Shown: piece by piece, positions 1 through 8,605 of the stretch
Position numbering within the stretch: the stretch's first letter is position 1
Layout of the letters: each line of letters opens with the position of its first letter
Assembly: GCA_947167445.1 (NCBI GenBank)
Contig: CAMVID010000009.1
Location: 1-64,000, forward strand
Direction: 5' to 3'
Source: G11 sp947167445
Lineage (GTDB): Bacteria; Bacillota; Clostridia; Lachnospirales; Lachnospiraceae
DNA length: 64,000 nt
Translations under genes and position numbers: made by a program
The notes under the pieces: generated by a model
The model's database searches: none
Seen by the model: only the letters and a program-made list of their open reading frames with translations
What the model was told of the DNA's origin: nothing

Positions 1-770
1 CCGATTTTTTTAAGCATGGCGCCGCCCTTGCCGATAATGATTCCCTTGTGGGAATCTCTCTCGCATACTATGGTGGCGTCTATGTTACAGATTCTGTCCG
101 TATACTTCATCTGGTCAATGGAAACCGCCACACCATGGGGAATTTCCTCGTCAAGAAGTCTTAACGCCTTCTCTCTGATTATTTCCGCCACAATCTGCCT
201 TACGGGCTGGTCGGTAACCGTGTCCTCATCATAGAAGGGATCGCCATAGGGGAGATAGTTAAATATGCATTTTAACAGTTCATCCGTATTCTTACCCTTC
301 AATGCCGAAACAGGCACCACCTCAGCGAAATCCATCTGAGTTCTGTATACATCAATAAAGTGAAGAAGCTCATCATTTGTTACTTTATCAATCTTATTTA
401 TAACAAGAATAACCGGGGTTTTGCACTTTTTGAGTTTCTCGATAATGTGCTGTTCCCCTGCGCCGATATAGTCGGTGGGCTCCACAAGCCAAAGCACCAC
501 ATCCACCTCATTGATGGTCCTTTCAGCCACATTTACCATGTACTCTCCAAGTTTGTTCTTAGACTTGTGAATACCGGGAGTGTCAAGAAAAACCACCTGT
601 CCTCTCTCATCGGTATAAACAGTTTGTATTCTGTTTCTTGTGGTCTGAGGTTTACTGGAGGTAATTGCGATTTTTTGCCCGATAAGTCTGTTCATCAGCG
701 TGGATTTGCCCACGTTTGGACGACCTATCAAATTAACAAACCCCGATTTGTACTGCTTATTTTCTGTCAT
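1..770 (-). CDS. era: GTPase Era (3' end cut by window edge)
   Basis: Era is a GTP-binding protein that binds 16S rRNA near its 3' end and helps mature the small ribosomal subunit. The minus-strand frame opens with MTENKQYKSG and shows the P-loop GRPNVGKST, switch II DTPG, the G4 motif NKID and a C-terminal KH-type GKGG motif (GIIIGKGGAML) close to the window edge. About 256 codons are present; the family is near 300, so roughly 40 residues lie outside. The start is ATG at 770, only 3 nt after the stop of the upstream lipoprotein gene, so the two are probably cotranscribed. Confidence 0.95.
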   Translation of the reverse strand, partial: MTENKQYKSGFVNLIGRPNVGKSTLMNRLIGQKIAITSSKPQTTRNRIQTVYTDERGQVVFLDTPGIHKSKNKLGEYMVNVAERTINEVDVVLWLVEPTDYIGAGEQHIIEKLKKCKTPVILVINKIDKVTNDELLHFIDVYRTQMDFAEVVPVSALKGKNTDELLKCIFNYLPYGDPFYDEDTVTDQPVRQIVAEIIREKALRLLDEEIPHGVAVSIDQMKYTDRICNIDATIVCERDSHKGIIIGKGGAMLKKI

Positions 771-773
771 TAA

Positions 774-1814
774 TTACTCTTCTTTCTTATCGCCTGTTTG
801 AGATGCTGCAGGTTTTTCAATGGGCTTTCCGGTGTACATATCAAATCCGGCCCCATTCTGCATAGCCATTCTTCTCTTCATTTCCTTCTTCTTATTGTGC
901 TTAATGATTCCTCTTACAATCAAAAAGATAATGAGGATAATCACTGCCCAAACCACAATGTAAGGAAGTGAAATAACAAATCCGATTCCGAACTCCTTAA
1001 AGCCCCGGCCGATATCGTAGATGTTCTCCTTGAAACGTCTCACCATTCTCTCGCCGTCGGTTTCGGGATCAACAACGGTAAGTTCCTTAACCTCGGTTAT
1101 GTCAATGTAAACGGTGCTGTAATCCACCTGATTGTCCATTACACGAAGCTGGCTTTCCATGCTCTCTATTTCGTATCTGACTTCTGAAAGTCTCTCCTCG
1201 ATTGTAATGATGTCTTCCATGTTGTCAGCGTTCTCTAAAAGTGCAAGGAGTCTTTCCTGCTCTGTCTGAAGAGATTTCTTATGGCTTTCAAGATCCGTGT
1301 AGGAAAGTGTAACATCTCTTACATCCTGGTTGATGGAAACCACGTTTGATACTCCCTTGACTCTCTCAAGGAAAGAATTTAACTGATTCGCAGGAATTCT
1401 TACGGTATAGTTTGCATAGCGGACAGAGTTCCTGTTGTTATAGTAATTGTTATTTGAAATGCTTGAGGACTCTATATATCCTCCGGTAGCAGCAACCTGT
1501 TCCTCGATTCCCGAAACAAGATTGTCAAATTCCTTGGTCTCAACAGACATATTAACTGTCTTAATAAGCTTTCTGTTTGTGGCGTTGCCCTCACCCACAT
1601 CTACGCTGGTGTTTGCATCGGCTGTAACCTTTGCCTCCTCTGCGTACACTTCATCGGCGTACTCATCGTCATCGTAGTAGCCACCATCGTAAGCTGCGCT
1701 TTCTGTTGCGGCATACTTTGAACTGTCACTTGATGAGCCACCGCAGGCAGGGAAACTTAATACCGCTACCATTAATGCTGCAATAAAGCATGCTTTGATA
1801 CCCGTCTTTTTCAT
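774..1814 (-). CDS. DUF4349 family membrane lipoprotein
   Basis: A 346-residue exported protein. The start is ATG 1814, preceded by GGAGG at 1822-1826; an earlier in-frame start would lie inside the upstream gene and add a tail that is not a signal sequence. A lipoprotein signal ends at Cys24 (LSFPAC), followed by a Ser/Asp/Glu/Tyr-rich linker. The core, from about residue 100 to 290, looks like DUF4349, with a coiled-coil stretch around the LESHKKSLQTEQERLLALL segment. One transmembrane helix near residue 300 is followed by a basic tail, so the protein is held at both ends. Function is unknown. It sits between an M16C protease gene and era. Confidence 0.8.
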   Translation of the reverse strand: MKKTGIKACFIAALMVAVLSFPACGGSSSDSSKYAATESAAYDGGYYDDDEYADEVYAEEAKVTADANTSVDVGEGNATNRKLIKTVNMSVETKEFDNLVSGIEEQVAATGGYIESSSISNNNYYNNRNSVRYANYTVRIPANQLNSFLERVKGVSNVVSINQDVRDVTLSYTDLESHKKSLQTEQERLLALLENADNMEDIITIEERLSEVRYEIESMESQLRVMDNQVDYSTVYIDITEVKELTVVDPETDGERMVRRFKENIYDIGRGFKEFGIGFVISLPYIVVWAVIILIIFLIVRGIIKHNKKKEMKRRMAMQNGAGFDMYTGKPIEKPAASQTGDKKEE

Positions 1815-1836
1815 AATCTGATCCTCCACAAAAAGT

Positions 1837-4755
1837 TTAAACTGTAAAAATGGTTTTTGTATCGTCAAATAACTCTTTGTTTTCTTCAATCTTACCGGCA
1901 TTACCGACAACGCATAAGGTGTGGTCCTCCATAAAGCCTCGGATTAATTCCGAGCACTTTCTTATATCTTCCACAGTTGCGTCAATTACCTGTTCTCTCT
2001 CCATTTGCACCATCTCATCGGTGATTCCGCTCATGTATGCACTTAAGGAGTTAAAGCCCCTGGCCGCAGGAGTAAGAGGCGTATCAAGATTTCCTATGGC
2101 GCTTATTATATACTTGGTAAGAGCCATATCGTCCTCGTCGAATTCTGCGATATAGTCTGCGCAGTTCTCAAAGGCTTCGATGGTTTCTTTAAGGTTAGGA
2201 TCCCTGTAGGATACAAAGCATCCGTCTCCGTTTCTTGAGATGATGTTCATGCAACCGTACGCTCCTCCCTTGACTCGTACCTCCGACCAGAGATAATCGT
2301 ATGAAAGAATAACCTTTAACACATTGATTACTCCGGTATAGCTTAAGCCCTTGTCCTTAAAGTTTCCGCCACAGGCAACATACTGAATCTGAGCGCTGTT
2401 TTTAAGGCCCTGTTTCGCGCTCTTTAATTTGAGTTTGGGTTCTTCTTTGGGACCCATGGCAGGATAGAATGCGTCAAAAAGGATCGGCATTGCCTTCACT
2501 GTCTTCCTGTAGCCCTCCTCATCGCAGGTGATATCTAGCATCACGTTGTCGATGCAGAAAAGGTCTTTGGAAACCTTGTCAATCTTGGCGATTATTTCAT
2601 CCGCACACTCATCAAAGTCCTTGTACCATCTCTCCAGACACTCAAAGAATCCCAATCCATCGGTAACATCGTTTATATATGCCGCTTTGGATATTCCGCT
2701 TAAACTTCTTAAGTAGGCAAAAACGTGTCCCACAGACATAATGGAGCTCTGGAATCTGGCGTATATCTCATTAATCAGTTCTCTCAGTCTTTCCTTGTCG
2801 GTAAAGTCTGAGGTAAACATTATCTCCTTCAGAAGTTCAAAGGCTCTTTCAATATTGTCATACATGACACTGGCCTTCATATCAAAGGTGAAGGTGGTTC
2901 TGTCTGAATCAACTCTGGGATAAATGTTTAATACAGAAGAAATTCCTCCCGTTGCAAGGTGAATCTCGCTGAACAGTTCACCATAGTTATAGTTCTTTGT
3001 ATTAACCAGGCCAATGATATTCTTGTATAAAGCAAGGTATGGCAAATCTTCCTGAGGGCAGGAAACATCGAACACCATTCTCAAGTAAGCAATCTCATTG
3101 GTATATACATTATGGAAAAGGGTCTTGACTCCCCTCTCATCTCTTTCTTCGTTGACGAATCTTCTTGCCTCTCTCTTAAGGTCCTTCTTTGAAAGCATAG
3201 GAATTGTGGCCAGAGCCTCAGGTGTGTCTTCCTCCTCCTGCCACTCCTTTAAATCCATGGTCTGCTTGATAATTGCAGCCATCTCATCCTTTGAAAGGTT
3301 CTCTTTTATTCCTCTGAGCTTCTCTTTAAGGGCTTCTTCGTCCTTAGCAACAAGTCCCTTAACCGGCTTAAACTCCACGAAGCTTGAATGAACATTGTTA
3401 ATGAAGTACTTCTCAATAAGCTTTTCGAAATAGTCCGTATCTACCTGCTTCTTAAGGAACTCATAGGTGGCGTTTCTAAGGATATTCATGAAGGGATCGG
3501 TATCATCATAAAGCCAGCTGTCAAACATCTGGATGCCGTACATAAGTCCCTTGGGATCGGAACCGTAATCAGCCTCACGATATCTGAATTCATAGTAGTT
3601 AAGACCGGCCTTAAGGGCCTTCTTGTCAATTCCGTTAGCGGCCAGATTCTTAAGGGTTTCATTAACTATCTTCTCGAACTCATCCCTGTCCTCCTCGTTG
3701 CATCCCTTGGCAACAATGGAAAAATAAGGCTGATATATACCCGACTCAAAGGAACTGTATACATCATCGCCGATTCCCGCTTTGATAAGAGCCTCCTTAA
3801 GAGGGGCACCGGGAACGGAACAAAGAGCATAGTCCAAAACATCCACAGCATCCATAAGGACCGATTCAAGGCTGGTCTCGATACTATAGTTCATGGTGTA
3901 ATGGAAGTTGCCCTCTTCACTCTCTTCCTCGGAAATAGGATATTCCACAACCTCTTTACGAGGATTCTTAAACTCGGGCTGCGGGGTAATCTTTGAATCT
4001 ATTTCAAGATATTCATAATTATCAAGGTACTCTTTGTCTATAAAATCAAGTTCCTTGGCAGCATCAACATTACCGTAAAGATAAATGTAGCTGTTGGAGG
4101 GATGATAGTATTTTCTGTGAAAATCCAAAAACTGCTCATATGTTAAATCCGGTATGCACTTGGGATCTCCACCGGATTCAATTCCGTAAACAGTATCGGG
4201 ATAGAGGCTTCTTCTTGAGTATCTGTCCATAATGTCATCAACATTGGAAAAAGCACCCTTCATCTCGTTATAAACGATTCCGTTTATTGTTAGTTCATCA
4301 TCCTCCGATTCCATCTCATATCTCCAGCCTTCCTGGAGGAAGATAAACTTGTTCTTATAAATATTGGGCCTCAATACCGCATCCATATAGACATGGATAA
4401 GATTATGAAGGTCCAGATCATTGCAGCTTGCCACCGGGTAAAGTGTTTTGTCCGGGAAGGTAAGTGCATTTAAAAAAGTATTAAGGGAACTCTTGCAAAG
4501 CTCCACAAAGGGGTCTTTTACGGGAAAGCTCTCTGAGCCCTCCAAAACGGAATGCTCAATAATATGGGCAACTCCCGTGCTGTCCTTCGGAGGTGTTCTG
4601 AATCCGATTCCAAAGCACTTGTTATCGTCGTCGTTGGAAATAACCACTACCCTTGCTTTGGTCTTTTTATGTCTTAAAACGTAGCCCTTGGAGTTAATAT
4701 CCTTAAGTTCTCTTTCTTCTATAAGTTCGTAACCTTTAAGTTCTTTTAGTTCCAT
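1837..4755 (-). CDS. M16C family zinc metalloprotease (PreP/insulinase type)
   Basis: A full-length 972-residue inverzincin protease. The zinc site HxxEH is residues 64-68 (HIIEH) and the third ligand is probably Glu164 in the NEMKG segment. M16C enzymes such as presequence protease degrade short peptides inside a closed chamber made by two homologous halves. The length and the C-terminal RVKGGAYGC segment, typical of the second half, fit this subfamily. No signal peptide is seen, so it is probably cytosolic. AAAGGA precedes ATG 4755. It is upstream of the DUF4349 lipoprotein gene in a minus-strand run that leads to era. Confidence 0.93.
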   Translation of the reverse strand: MELKELKGYELIEERELKDINSKGYVLRHKKTKARVVVISNDDDNKCFGIGFRTPPKDSTGVAHIIEHSVLEGSESFPVKDPFVELCKSSLNTFLNALTFPDKTLYPVASCNDLDLHNLIHVYMDAVLRPNIYKNKFIFLQEGWRYEMESEDDELTINGIVYNEMKGAFSNVDDIMDRYSRRSLYPDTVYGIESGGDPKCIPDLTYEQFLDFHRKYYHPSNSYIYLYGNVDAAKELDFIDKEYLDNYEYLEIDSKITPQPEFKNPRKEVVEYPISEEESEEGNFHYTMNYSIETSLESVLMDAVDVLDYALCSVPGAPLKEALIKAGIGDDVYSSFESGIYQPYFSIVAKGCNEEDRDEFEKIVNETLKNLAANGIDKKALKAGLNYYEFRYREADYGSDPKGLMYGIQMFDSWLYDDTDPFMNILRNATYEFLKKQVDTDYFEKLIEKYFINNVHSSFVEFKPVKGLVAKDEEALKEKLRGIKENLSKDEMAAIIKQTMDLKEWQEEEDTPEALATIPMLSKKDLKREARRFVNEERDERGVKTLFHNVYTNEIAYLRMVFDVSCPQEDLPYLALYKNIIGLVNTKNYNYGELFSEIHLATGGISSVLNIYPRVDSDRTTFTFDMKASVMYDNIERAFELLKEIMFTSDFTDKERLRELINEIYARFQSSIMSVGHVFAYLRSLSGISKAAYINDVTDGLGFFECLERWYKDFDECADEIIAKIDKVSKDLFCIDNVMLDITCDEEGYRKTVKAMPILFDAFYPAMGPKEEPKLKLKSAKQGLKNSAQIQYVACGGNFKDKGLSYTGVINVLKVILSYDYLWSEVRVKGGAYGCMNIISRNGDGCFVSYRDPNLKETIEAFENCADYIAEFDEDDMALTKYIISAIGNLDTPLTPAARGFNSLSAYMSGITDEMVQMEREQVIDATVEDIRKCSELIRGFMEDHTLCVVGNAGKIEENKELFDDTKTIFTV

Positions 4756-4776
4756 TTGAGTGATCCTTTGAAATTA

Positions 4777-5220
4777 TTATGATGAAAACATGGAAAGAGC
4801 CAGTTTGGAGATGCTTATCTCCTGGATAACTATCTTAGCCATTTCCTTTTCTTCCGGTGTCATCAATGCAAAATCTTCAATTTTGTCATTGAACTGCTTA
4901 AACTCGCAGTGTGTCTTTCCAAATAATGATTTCTTTGTTACAGGCTTTGCATATTTGACCCTGCACTTAAGCTGCTTAAGGCACTCGGTTCCAAAGCCCT
5001 CAGGACCCATATGATAAATCAGACTCTCCAGCGTTGTATCTAAAGCCATATCTTCAAAAAGATATTTCTTGCATATGGCCTTGAATTTAAAAGGCACATC
5101 TTCCCTTGCCAGAAGTTCCTCATAAGAGAACTTTGCGCCAATGCTTACCACATTGTTTAAAGTATCCTGGAGCACAAACTTATAGTCTTCGTAGGTAATG
5201 TTCTTTTCGGTTATGCTCAT
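4777..5220 (-). CDS. Conserved hypothetical protein
   Basis: 147 residues that I do not recognise. It is soluble, mixed in charge and probably mostly helical, with Cys residues in the FKAICKKY and TECLKQLKCRV segments that do not form an obvious metal site. Its start codon overlaps the stop of the upstream sigma-like gene (stop at 5217, start at 5220). This suggests translational coupling and perhaps a shared role. No signal peptide or membrane segment is visible. Confidence 0.7.
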   Translation of the reverse strand: MSITEKNITYEDYKFVLQDTLNNVVSIGAKFSYEELLAREDVPFKFKAICKKYLFEDMALDTTLESLIYHMGPEGFGTECLKQLKCRVKYAKPVTKKSLFGKTHCEFKQFNDKIEDFALMTPEEKEMAKIVIQEISISKLALSMFSS

Positions 5221-5966
5221 TTAGTCTGTCCTTTGCTGATGCCCTCAATCTTATCTCCTGTAATAAACATGGCATCAATTATGCTCTTAACGGATATGTT
5301 ATTCTCCCTGGCGAGTTCCTCGGGTGTAACGTCTCTTCCAAGTTCATCAGAAAGCTCCTTGGCCATGTCGGCAATCTTATTGATCTTGTCAAGCATCTTG
5401 CCGTCGGCTTTCTTAACATCCGTGTTCTGCCTTATAAACTCTTCCATAGCATCCATTGCCTGCTTTGCAAGAAAGCCTTCAACCTCGTCAGGCCCGTCAA
5501 CGCAGTCAAACATTTCTACAGCCAGGGCAAGAGCCACATTTCCCTCGCCAATTAAATCTTCAATACCAACGCCAAATCCCGTATAGAGCTTTGCAATGTC
5601 TGCTACTGAAGGAAGAAACATCTCCACCAGTCTCTTCTTGGCGTCTGCCTCTCCTGCCAAAGCTGAGATAATTGCTGCTCTTTTTTCCCCATCGGATACC
5701 TCTGCCAGAAGTTTGATTTCGTCAAGGTATTCCTCAAGATAATTCTTTTCAGACTCTGTAAGATAGCTGTCCGGGTCCACGGACTCGTCTATTCCGATAT
5801 GGTTCTTGTTAAGGTATTCCTCTATGAGAGCTTTTCTCTCGTCATTGAGTTCGAACCCAACTTCGGCAAAAGTTTCGGAAATCTGCTCCGTGGACAAAAC
5901 ATTGCCCTGTTCGGATGCTGTTTCTCTCAATTTATTTAATGCATTTATAAACTGTTCTTCATTCAT
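5217..5966 (-). CDS. Sigma-70-like protein lacking region 4
   Basis: 249 residues. Residues about 110-185 resemble sigma-70 region 2 (ADIAKLYTGFGVGIEDLIGEGNVALALAVEMFD, read as two adjoining parts). The C-terminal part resembles region 3 (ELGRDVTPEELARENNISVKS). The protein ends about 20 residues later, so the -35-binding helix-turn-helix of region 4 is absent. The first ~100 residues are acidic and helical, including LTESEKNYLEEYLDEIKLLAE. It may be a divergent or regulatory sigma relative rather than a working sigma factor. The start is ATG 5966 with GTGGAG upstream, and it overlaps the next gene by 4 nt. Confidence 0.7.
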   Translation of the reverse strand: MNEEQFINALNKLRETASEQGNVLSTEQISETFAEVGFELNDERKALIEEYLNKNHIGIDESVDPDSYLTESEKNYLEEYLDEIKLLAEVSDGEKRAAIISALAGEADAKKRLVEMFLPSVADIAKLYTGFGVGIEDLIGEGNVALALAVEMFDCVDGPDEVEGFLAKQAMDAMEEFIRQNTDVKKADGKMLDKINKIADMAKELSDELGRDVTPEELARENNISVKSIIDAMFITGDKIEGISKGQTK

Positions 5967-5971
5967 TGTTA

Positions 5972-6853
5972 TTACTCCACGTGCTTATGTGAAAATAGAT
6001 GGTCTGAGCAATACTCATAGTTGCCGTTACATCTTGAGCAGAATCTGAATTCCAGCTCCGGATTGGTGATATCGGTTCGACCGCAAATTGCACATTTATG
6101 CTTTGCTATGCTTTGATTGGTTCTTGTCTCCCTCTCAAAATTCATTCTTCTTTTGATCTGGGAAGGTCTCATTCGATAGCCGCCCTTTACAAGAAGCATA
6201 AATAGTCCAAAGTTCAGTAACGCACTTATTACGCCGAATCTGAAGAAGATGTTGTGATAAGGGTTTCCGACTCCCACGATCAGGTTATAAAGGAGGATTG
6301 CGCCTTCAAAGAAGCCTAGCCATTTTACCTTCAAAGGGATAATGAAAAACATCAGTATCATGGCGTTGGGGAAGGTTGCCGCATATGCCAGAAGAATTGA
6401 CATATTTACATAAAAGGTGCTGAAATACTGGCTTCCGATCTGGAAGAAAGTTGCGGCGCCGGTTACTTCTATTACATCGCCCACAAACAAATAGCATATG
6501 CCCATGCAAAGGAAGCTTCCGATGATTGAGCAAAGAAGTCCAACCACTATGTATAAATTGTACTTAAATACGCCCCAGGTTTTAACCAGTGACATACTTA
6601 TGGAATAATAGAAAAACAACATAATAATGACAAAGAAAATGTTGCTCTCTGAAGGAGGAATGAGAATCCACGAAACCAGCCTCCATACCTGTCCTTTAAG
6701 GATAAGATAAGGGTTAAGAGTCAGGTAGTTAATCCAGGAGTAGTTTATTTTCTCTATCATGTAGCCCAGTGCATAGCAGGCTATGAGTATGAAGGGCATC
6801 TTGTCCGTTGCATACCTTCCAAATTTTCGTTCAAGTTTGTCAATGAAATTCAT
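5972..6853 (-). CDS. Rhomboid-like membrane protein with C-terminal zinc ribbon, probably not a protease
   Basis: 293 residues with about six hydrophobic segments between residues 20 and 225. The N-terminal layout, including a WRLVSWILIPP segment, resembles rhomboid-family proteins. The catalytic GxSG serine motif is not visible, so it is likely a pseudo-rhomboid. The soluble tail from about residue 250 has CAIC, CSRC and a later Cys/His group (YCSDHLFSHKH), consistent with one or two zinc sites. It lies 5 nt upstream of the sigma-like gene in the same direction. Substrate or partner is unknown. The ribosome site before ATG 6853 is weak (GAAAG). Confidence 0.65.
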   Translation of the reverse strand: MNFIDKLERKFGRYATDKMPFILIACYALGYMIEKINYSWINYLTLNPYLILKGQVWRLVSWILIPPSESNIFFVIIMLFFYYSISMSLVKTWGVFKYNLYIVVGLLCSIIGSFLCMGICYLFVGDVIEVTGAATFFQIGSQYFSTFYVNMSILLAYAATFPNAMILMFFIIPLKVKWLGFFEGAILLYNLIVGVGNPYHNIFFRFGVISALLNFGLFMLLVKGGYRMRPSQIKRRMNFERETRTNQSIAKHKCAICGRTDITNPELEFRFCSRCNGNYEYCSDHLFSHKHVE

Positions 6854-6963
6854 TTAAAAATCTCGCTTTCTTTTCAAAAACATACTAAGTAATTATAACA
6901 TTTTATCCTACGTTGTGATAGAATATAAAAATTAAAAGTTTATAAAGAAAGAAGAAAGTTTTT

Positions 6964-7896
6964 ATGGAAATAAATGTCATTGTCAACCAGCTGGTTATCC
7001 TGTTTTTATTGATATGCCTGGGATATGGACTGCGGAAAGCAAAGATTATGGGGGATACTCTTGATTCGGGTATCACCAAGCTCATTATCTACTGCACTAT
7101 GCCAGCCATGGTTCTTAACTCGGTAATCTCCAGAACAGGTGAAAAGGATGTTTCCCTGGTAATCGAGTTAATCATCATTGCCTTTGCAATGTACACCATC
7201 CTTCCCCTCATTGCCTTTGTCATAACCAAACTTTTAAGAATAGATAAATCGATTCAGGGAATATATCAATATCTCCTGATTTTTGCAAACGTGGGATTCA
7301 TGGGTTTCCCTTTGGTAAGCGCCATCTTCGGTCCCGATTCCATTCTCTATGCCGGAATATTTAATATGTTCTTTAATCTTTTGGCTTATTCCTACGGCGT
7401 AATTATCGTGTCCAATGATTCAGCTTCAGAAGGTGCCGGATTTAAATTAAATGCCAAAACTCTTTTGACTCCGGGCATTTCTGTATCGGTTCTTGCTTTG
7501 GTTTTATTCTTTTTGGATGTAAGAGTGCCCTCAATGATCGGGGAAGCTGTTAACTACGTAGGAAGTGTCACCACTCCCCTTGCAATGATGATCATCGGTT
7601 CAACCCTGGCCAAGATGAATCCCAAAGAAGTATTCACAGACATCAGAGTTTACGTATATGTCATAGTAAGAAGCATACTTATTCCCCTGGCACTTTTCCC
7701 CTTGATTAAGTTTCTTATTAAGGACACCTTCTCGCTGCAGATTACCTTTATTATGCTTGCAATGCCTGCAGCCAGCACATCTGTCCTATACGCAAAAGAG
7801 TACGGCTCCGACGAGAGCTTTGCCGCAAGATGCGTCTTCTTAAGCACTCTTCTTTCCGTACTCACAATTCCTTTGCTGTTAATTATTTGCTTCTAA
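6964..7896 (+). CDS. AEC family transporter (auxin efflux carrier-like permease)
   Basis: 310 residues with about ten hydrophobic segments in two halves, the layout of the AEC family (bacterial malate/auxin-carrier-like permeases). The segment NVGFMGFPLVSAIFG matches the family's conserved first-half region, and the end MPAASTSVLYAKEYGSDE is typical of the last helices. Substrate cannot be told from sequence. It is transcribed away from the rhomboid-like gene, and its only plus-strand terminator lies inside the 3' end of queT. Confidence 0.88.
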   Translation: MEINVIVNQLVILFLLICLGYGLRKAKIMGDTLDSGITKLIIYCTMPAMVLNSVISRTGEKDVSLVIELIIIAFAMYTILPLIAFVITKLLRIDKSIQGIYQYLLIFANVGFMGFPLVSAIFGPDSILYAGIFNMFFNLLAYSYGVIIVSNDSASEGAGFKLNAKTLLTPGISVSVLALVLFFLDVRVPSMIGEAVNYVGSVTTPLAMMIIGSTLAKMNPKEVFTDIRVYVYVIVRSILIPLALFPLIKFLIKDTFSLQITFIMLAMPAASTSVLYAKEYGSDESFAARCVFLSTLLSVLTIPLLLIICF

Positions 7897-7904
7897 GTTA
7901 TAGA

Positions 7905-8390
7905 TTAATCAAAGAGAGCTCCGGCTCTCTTTTTTAATGCAAAAAGAAGAAGCATCCCCAATACTCCGCAGGAAATAATCTCACCGATGCCTACAGTGAT
8001 GAATGAAAGCCATAAGGGCTGAACTCCGTATGCATATAAAAGCACGAAGGGAACAATTACCGTGTTTGCCGCAATTGGAGAAACAGGTGCGAGCCAGGGG
8101 CTCTTTTTTCTAAGGAAATATGTTCCCAGGGCGCCAAGCAATGTGGCGATTGACCCAAAAATGATATCCGGCAACGCACAGCCTGTAAGGATGTTGCTTA
8201 AAAGGCATCCCACAAATAAACCGGGTATTGCTGCGGGTGTGAAAAAGGGAAGGATGGTCAATGCTTCAGAGAAGCGGACCTGGATGGAACCGCTTGCCAG
8301 TCCCAGGGCGTTGGCTATGTAGGTAAGCACAACATAGAGTGCCGCAATTATGGCAGCACGAGTAAGATTTGCTACATTTTTGTTTCTCAT
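7905..8390 (-). CDS. queT: QueT family queuosine-precursor transporter (ECF S component)
   Basis: 161 residues with five or six hydrophobic segments. The N-terminal segment NLTRAAIIAALYVVLTY and the motif GSIQVRFSEALTILPFF are hallmarks of QueT, the substrate-binding subunit of an energy-coupling-factor transporter thought to import queuosine precursors such as preQ1 or preQ0. The shared ECF ATPases and T protein are not in this window. AGGAG at 8400-8404 precedes ATG 8390 and overlaps the 3' end of a candidate preQ1 riboswitch, which supports the assignment and suggests translational control by ligand. Confidence 0.92.
   Translation of the reverse strand: MRNKNVANLTRAAIIAALYVVLTYIANALGLASGSIQVRFSEALTILPFFTPAAIPGLFVGCLLSNILTGCALPDIIFGSIATLLGALGTYFLRKKSPWLAPVSPIAANTVIVPFVLLYAYGVQPLWLSFITVGIGEIISCGVLGMLLLFALKKRAGALFD
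7911..7935 (+). terminator. Rho-independent terminator of the AEC gene, inside queT
   Basis: The stem AAAGAGAGC / GCTCTCTTT with a short loop is followed by T residues on the plus strand. It lies within the last codons of the convergent queT gene (encoding KKRAGALFD), so one sequence serves as terminator and as coding DNA. Confidence 0.8.
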
Positions 8391-8400
8391 TTTTCTATTC

Positions 8401-8442
8401 TCCTAGTTTTGTTTTACGTGAGGATGGTTTCGAACTCACGGG
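8401..8442 (-). promoter_or_regulatory. Candidate preQ1-I riboswitch before queT
   Basis: The minus-strand RNA has a stem CGTGAG / CTCACG closing a 12-nt loop that begins TTCG and contains AACC. An A-rich tail (TAAAACAAAACTAGG) then runs into the ribosome-binding site. This is the H-type pseudoknot layout of preQ1-I aptamers; the tail closely resembles that of the well-known Thermoanaerobacter example. Ligand binding would hide AGGAG and lower QueT synthesis. The pseudoknot pairing was judged by eye only. Confidence 0.68.
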
Positions 8443-8447
8443 AAATG

Positions 8448-8476
8448 ACTTTACCATATTATTTCGCCATTTTCAA
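8448..8476 (-). promoter_or_regulatory. Probable sigma-A promoter of queT
   Basis: TTGAAA, a 17-bp spacer and TAAAGT on the minus strand. The expected start of transcription falls at the first base or so of the riboswitch, which supports both features. Confidence 0.6.
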
Positions 8477-8524
8477 GTCCCGGCGATATATTATTACACA
8501 TGTGGTAATGCGAACCACGTGACA

Positions 8525-8553
8525 TTGATTTTTAAATCCTGTTGGTATATAAT
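8525..8553 (+). promoter_or_regulatory. Sigma-A promoter of the activase gene
   Basis: TTGATT at 8525-8530, a 17-bp spacer and a perfect TATAAT at 8548-8553. It lies about 50 nt before the ATG of the large activase gene. Confidence 0.75.
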
Positions 8554-8605
8554 TTTTATCGCGTGTTGGACGCGGGGGTATAAATAATAAGAAGGAAACA
8601 GATAA

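Noticed and set aside
360..773. Plus-strand ORF of 137 codons
   Set aside because: It is opposite era, which shows all GTPase motifs on the minus strand.
3388..3996. Plus-strand ORF of 202 codons
   Set aside because: It is antisense to the M16C protease and has no ribosome site or family features.
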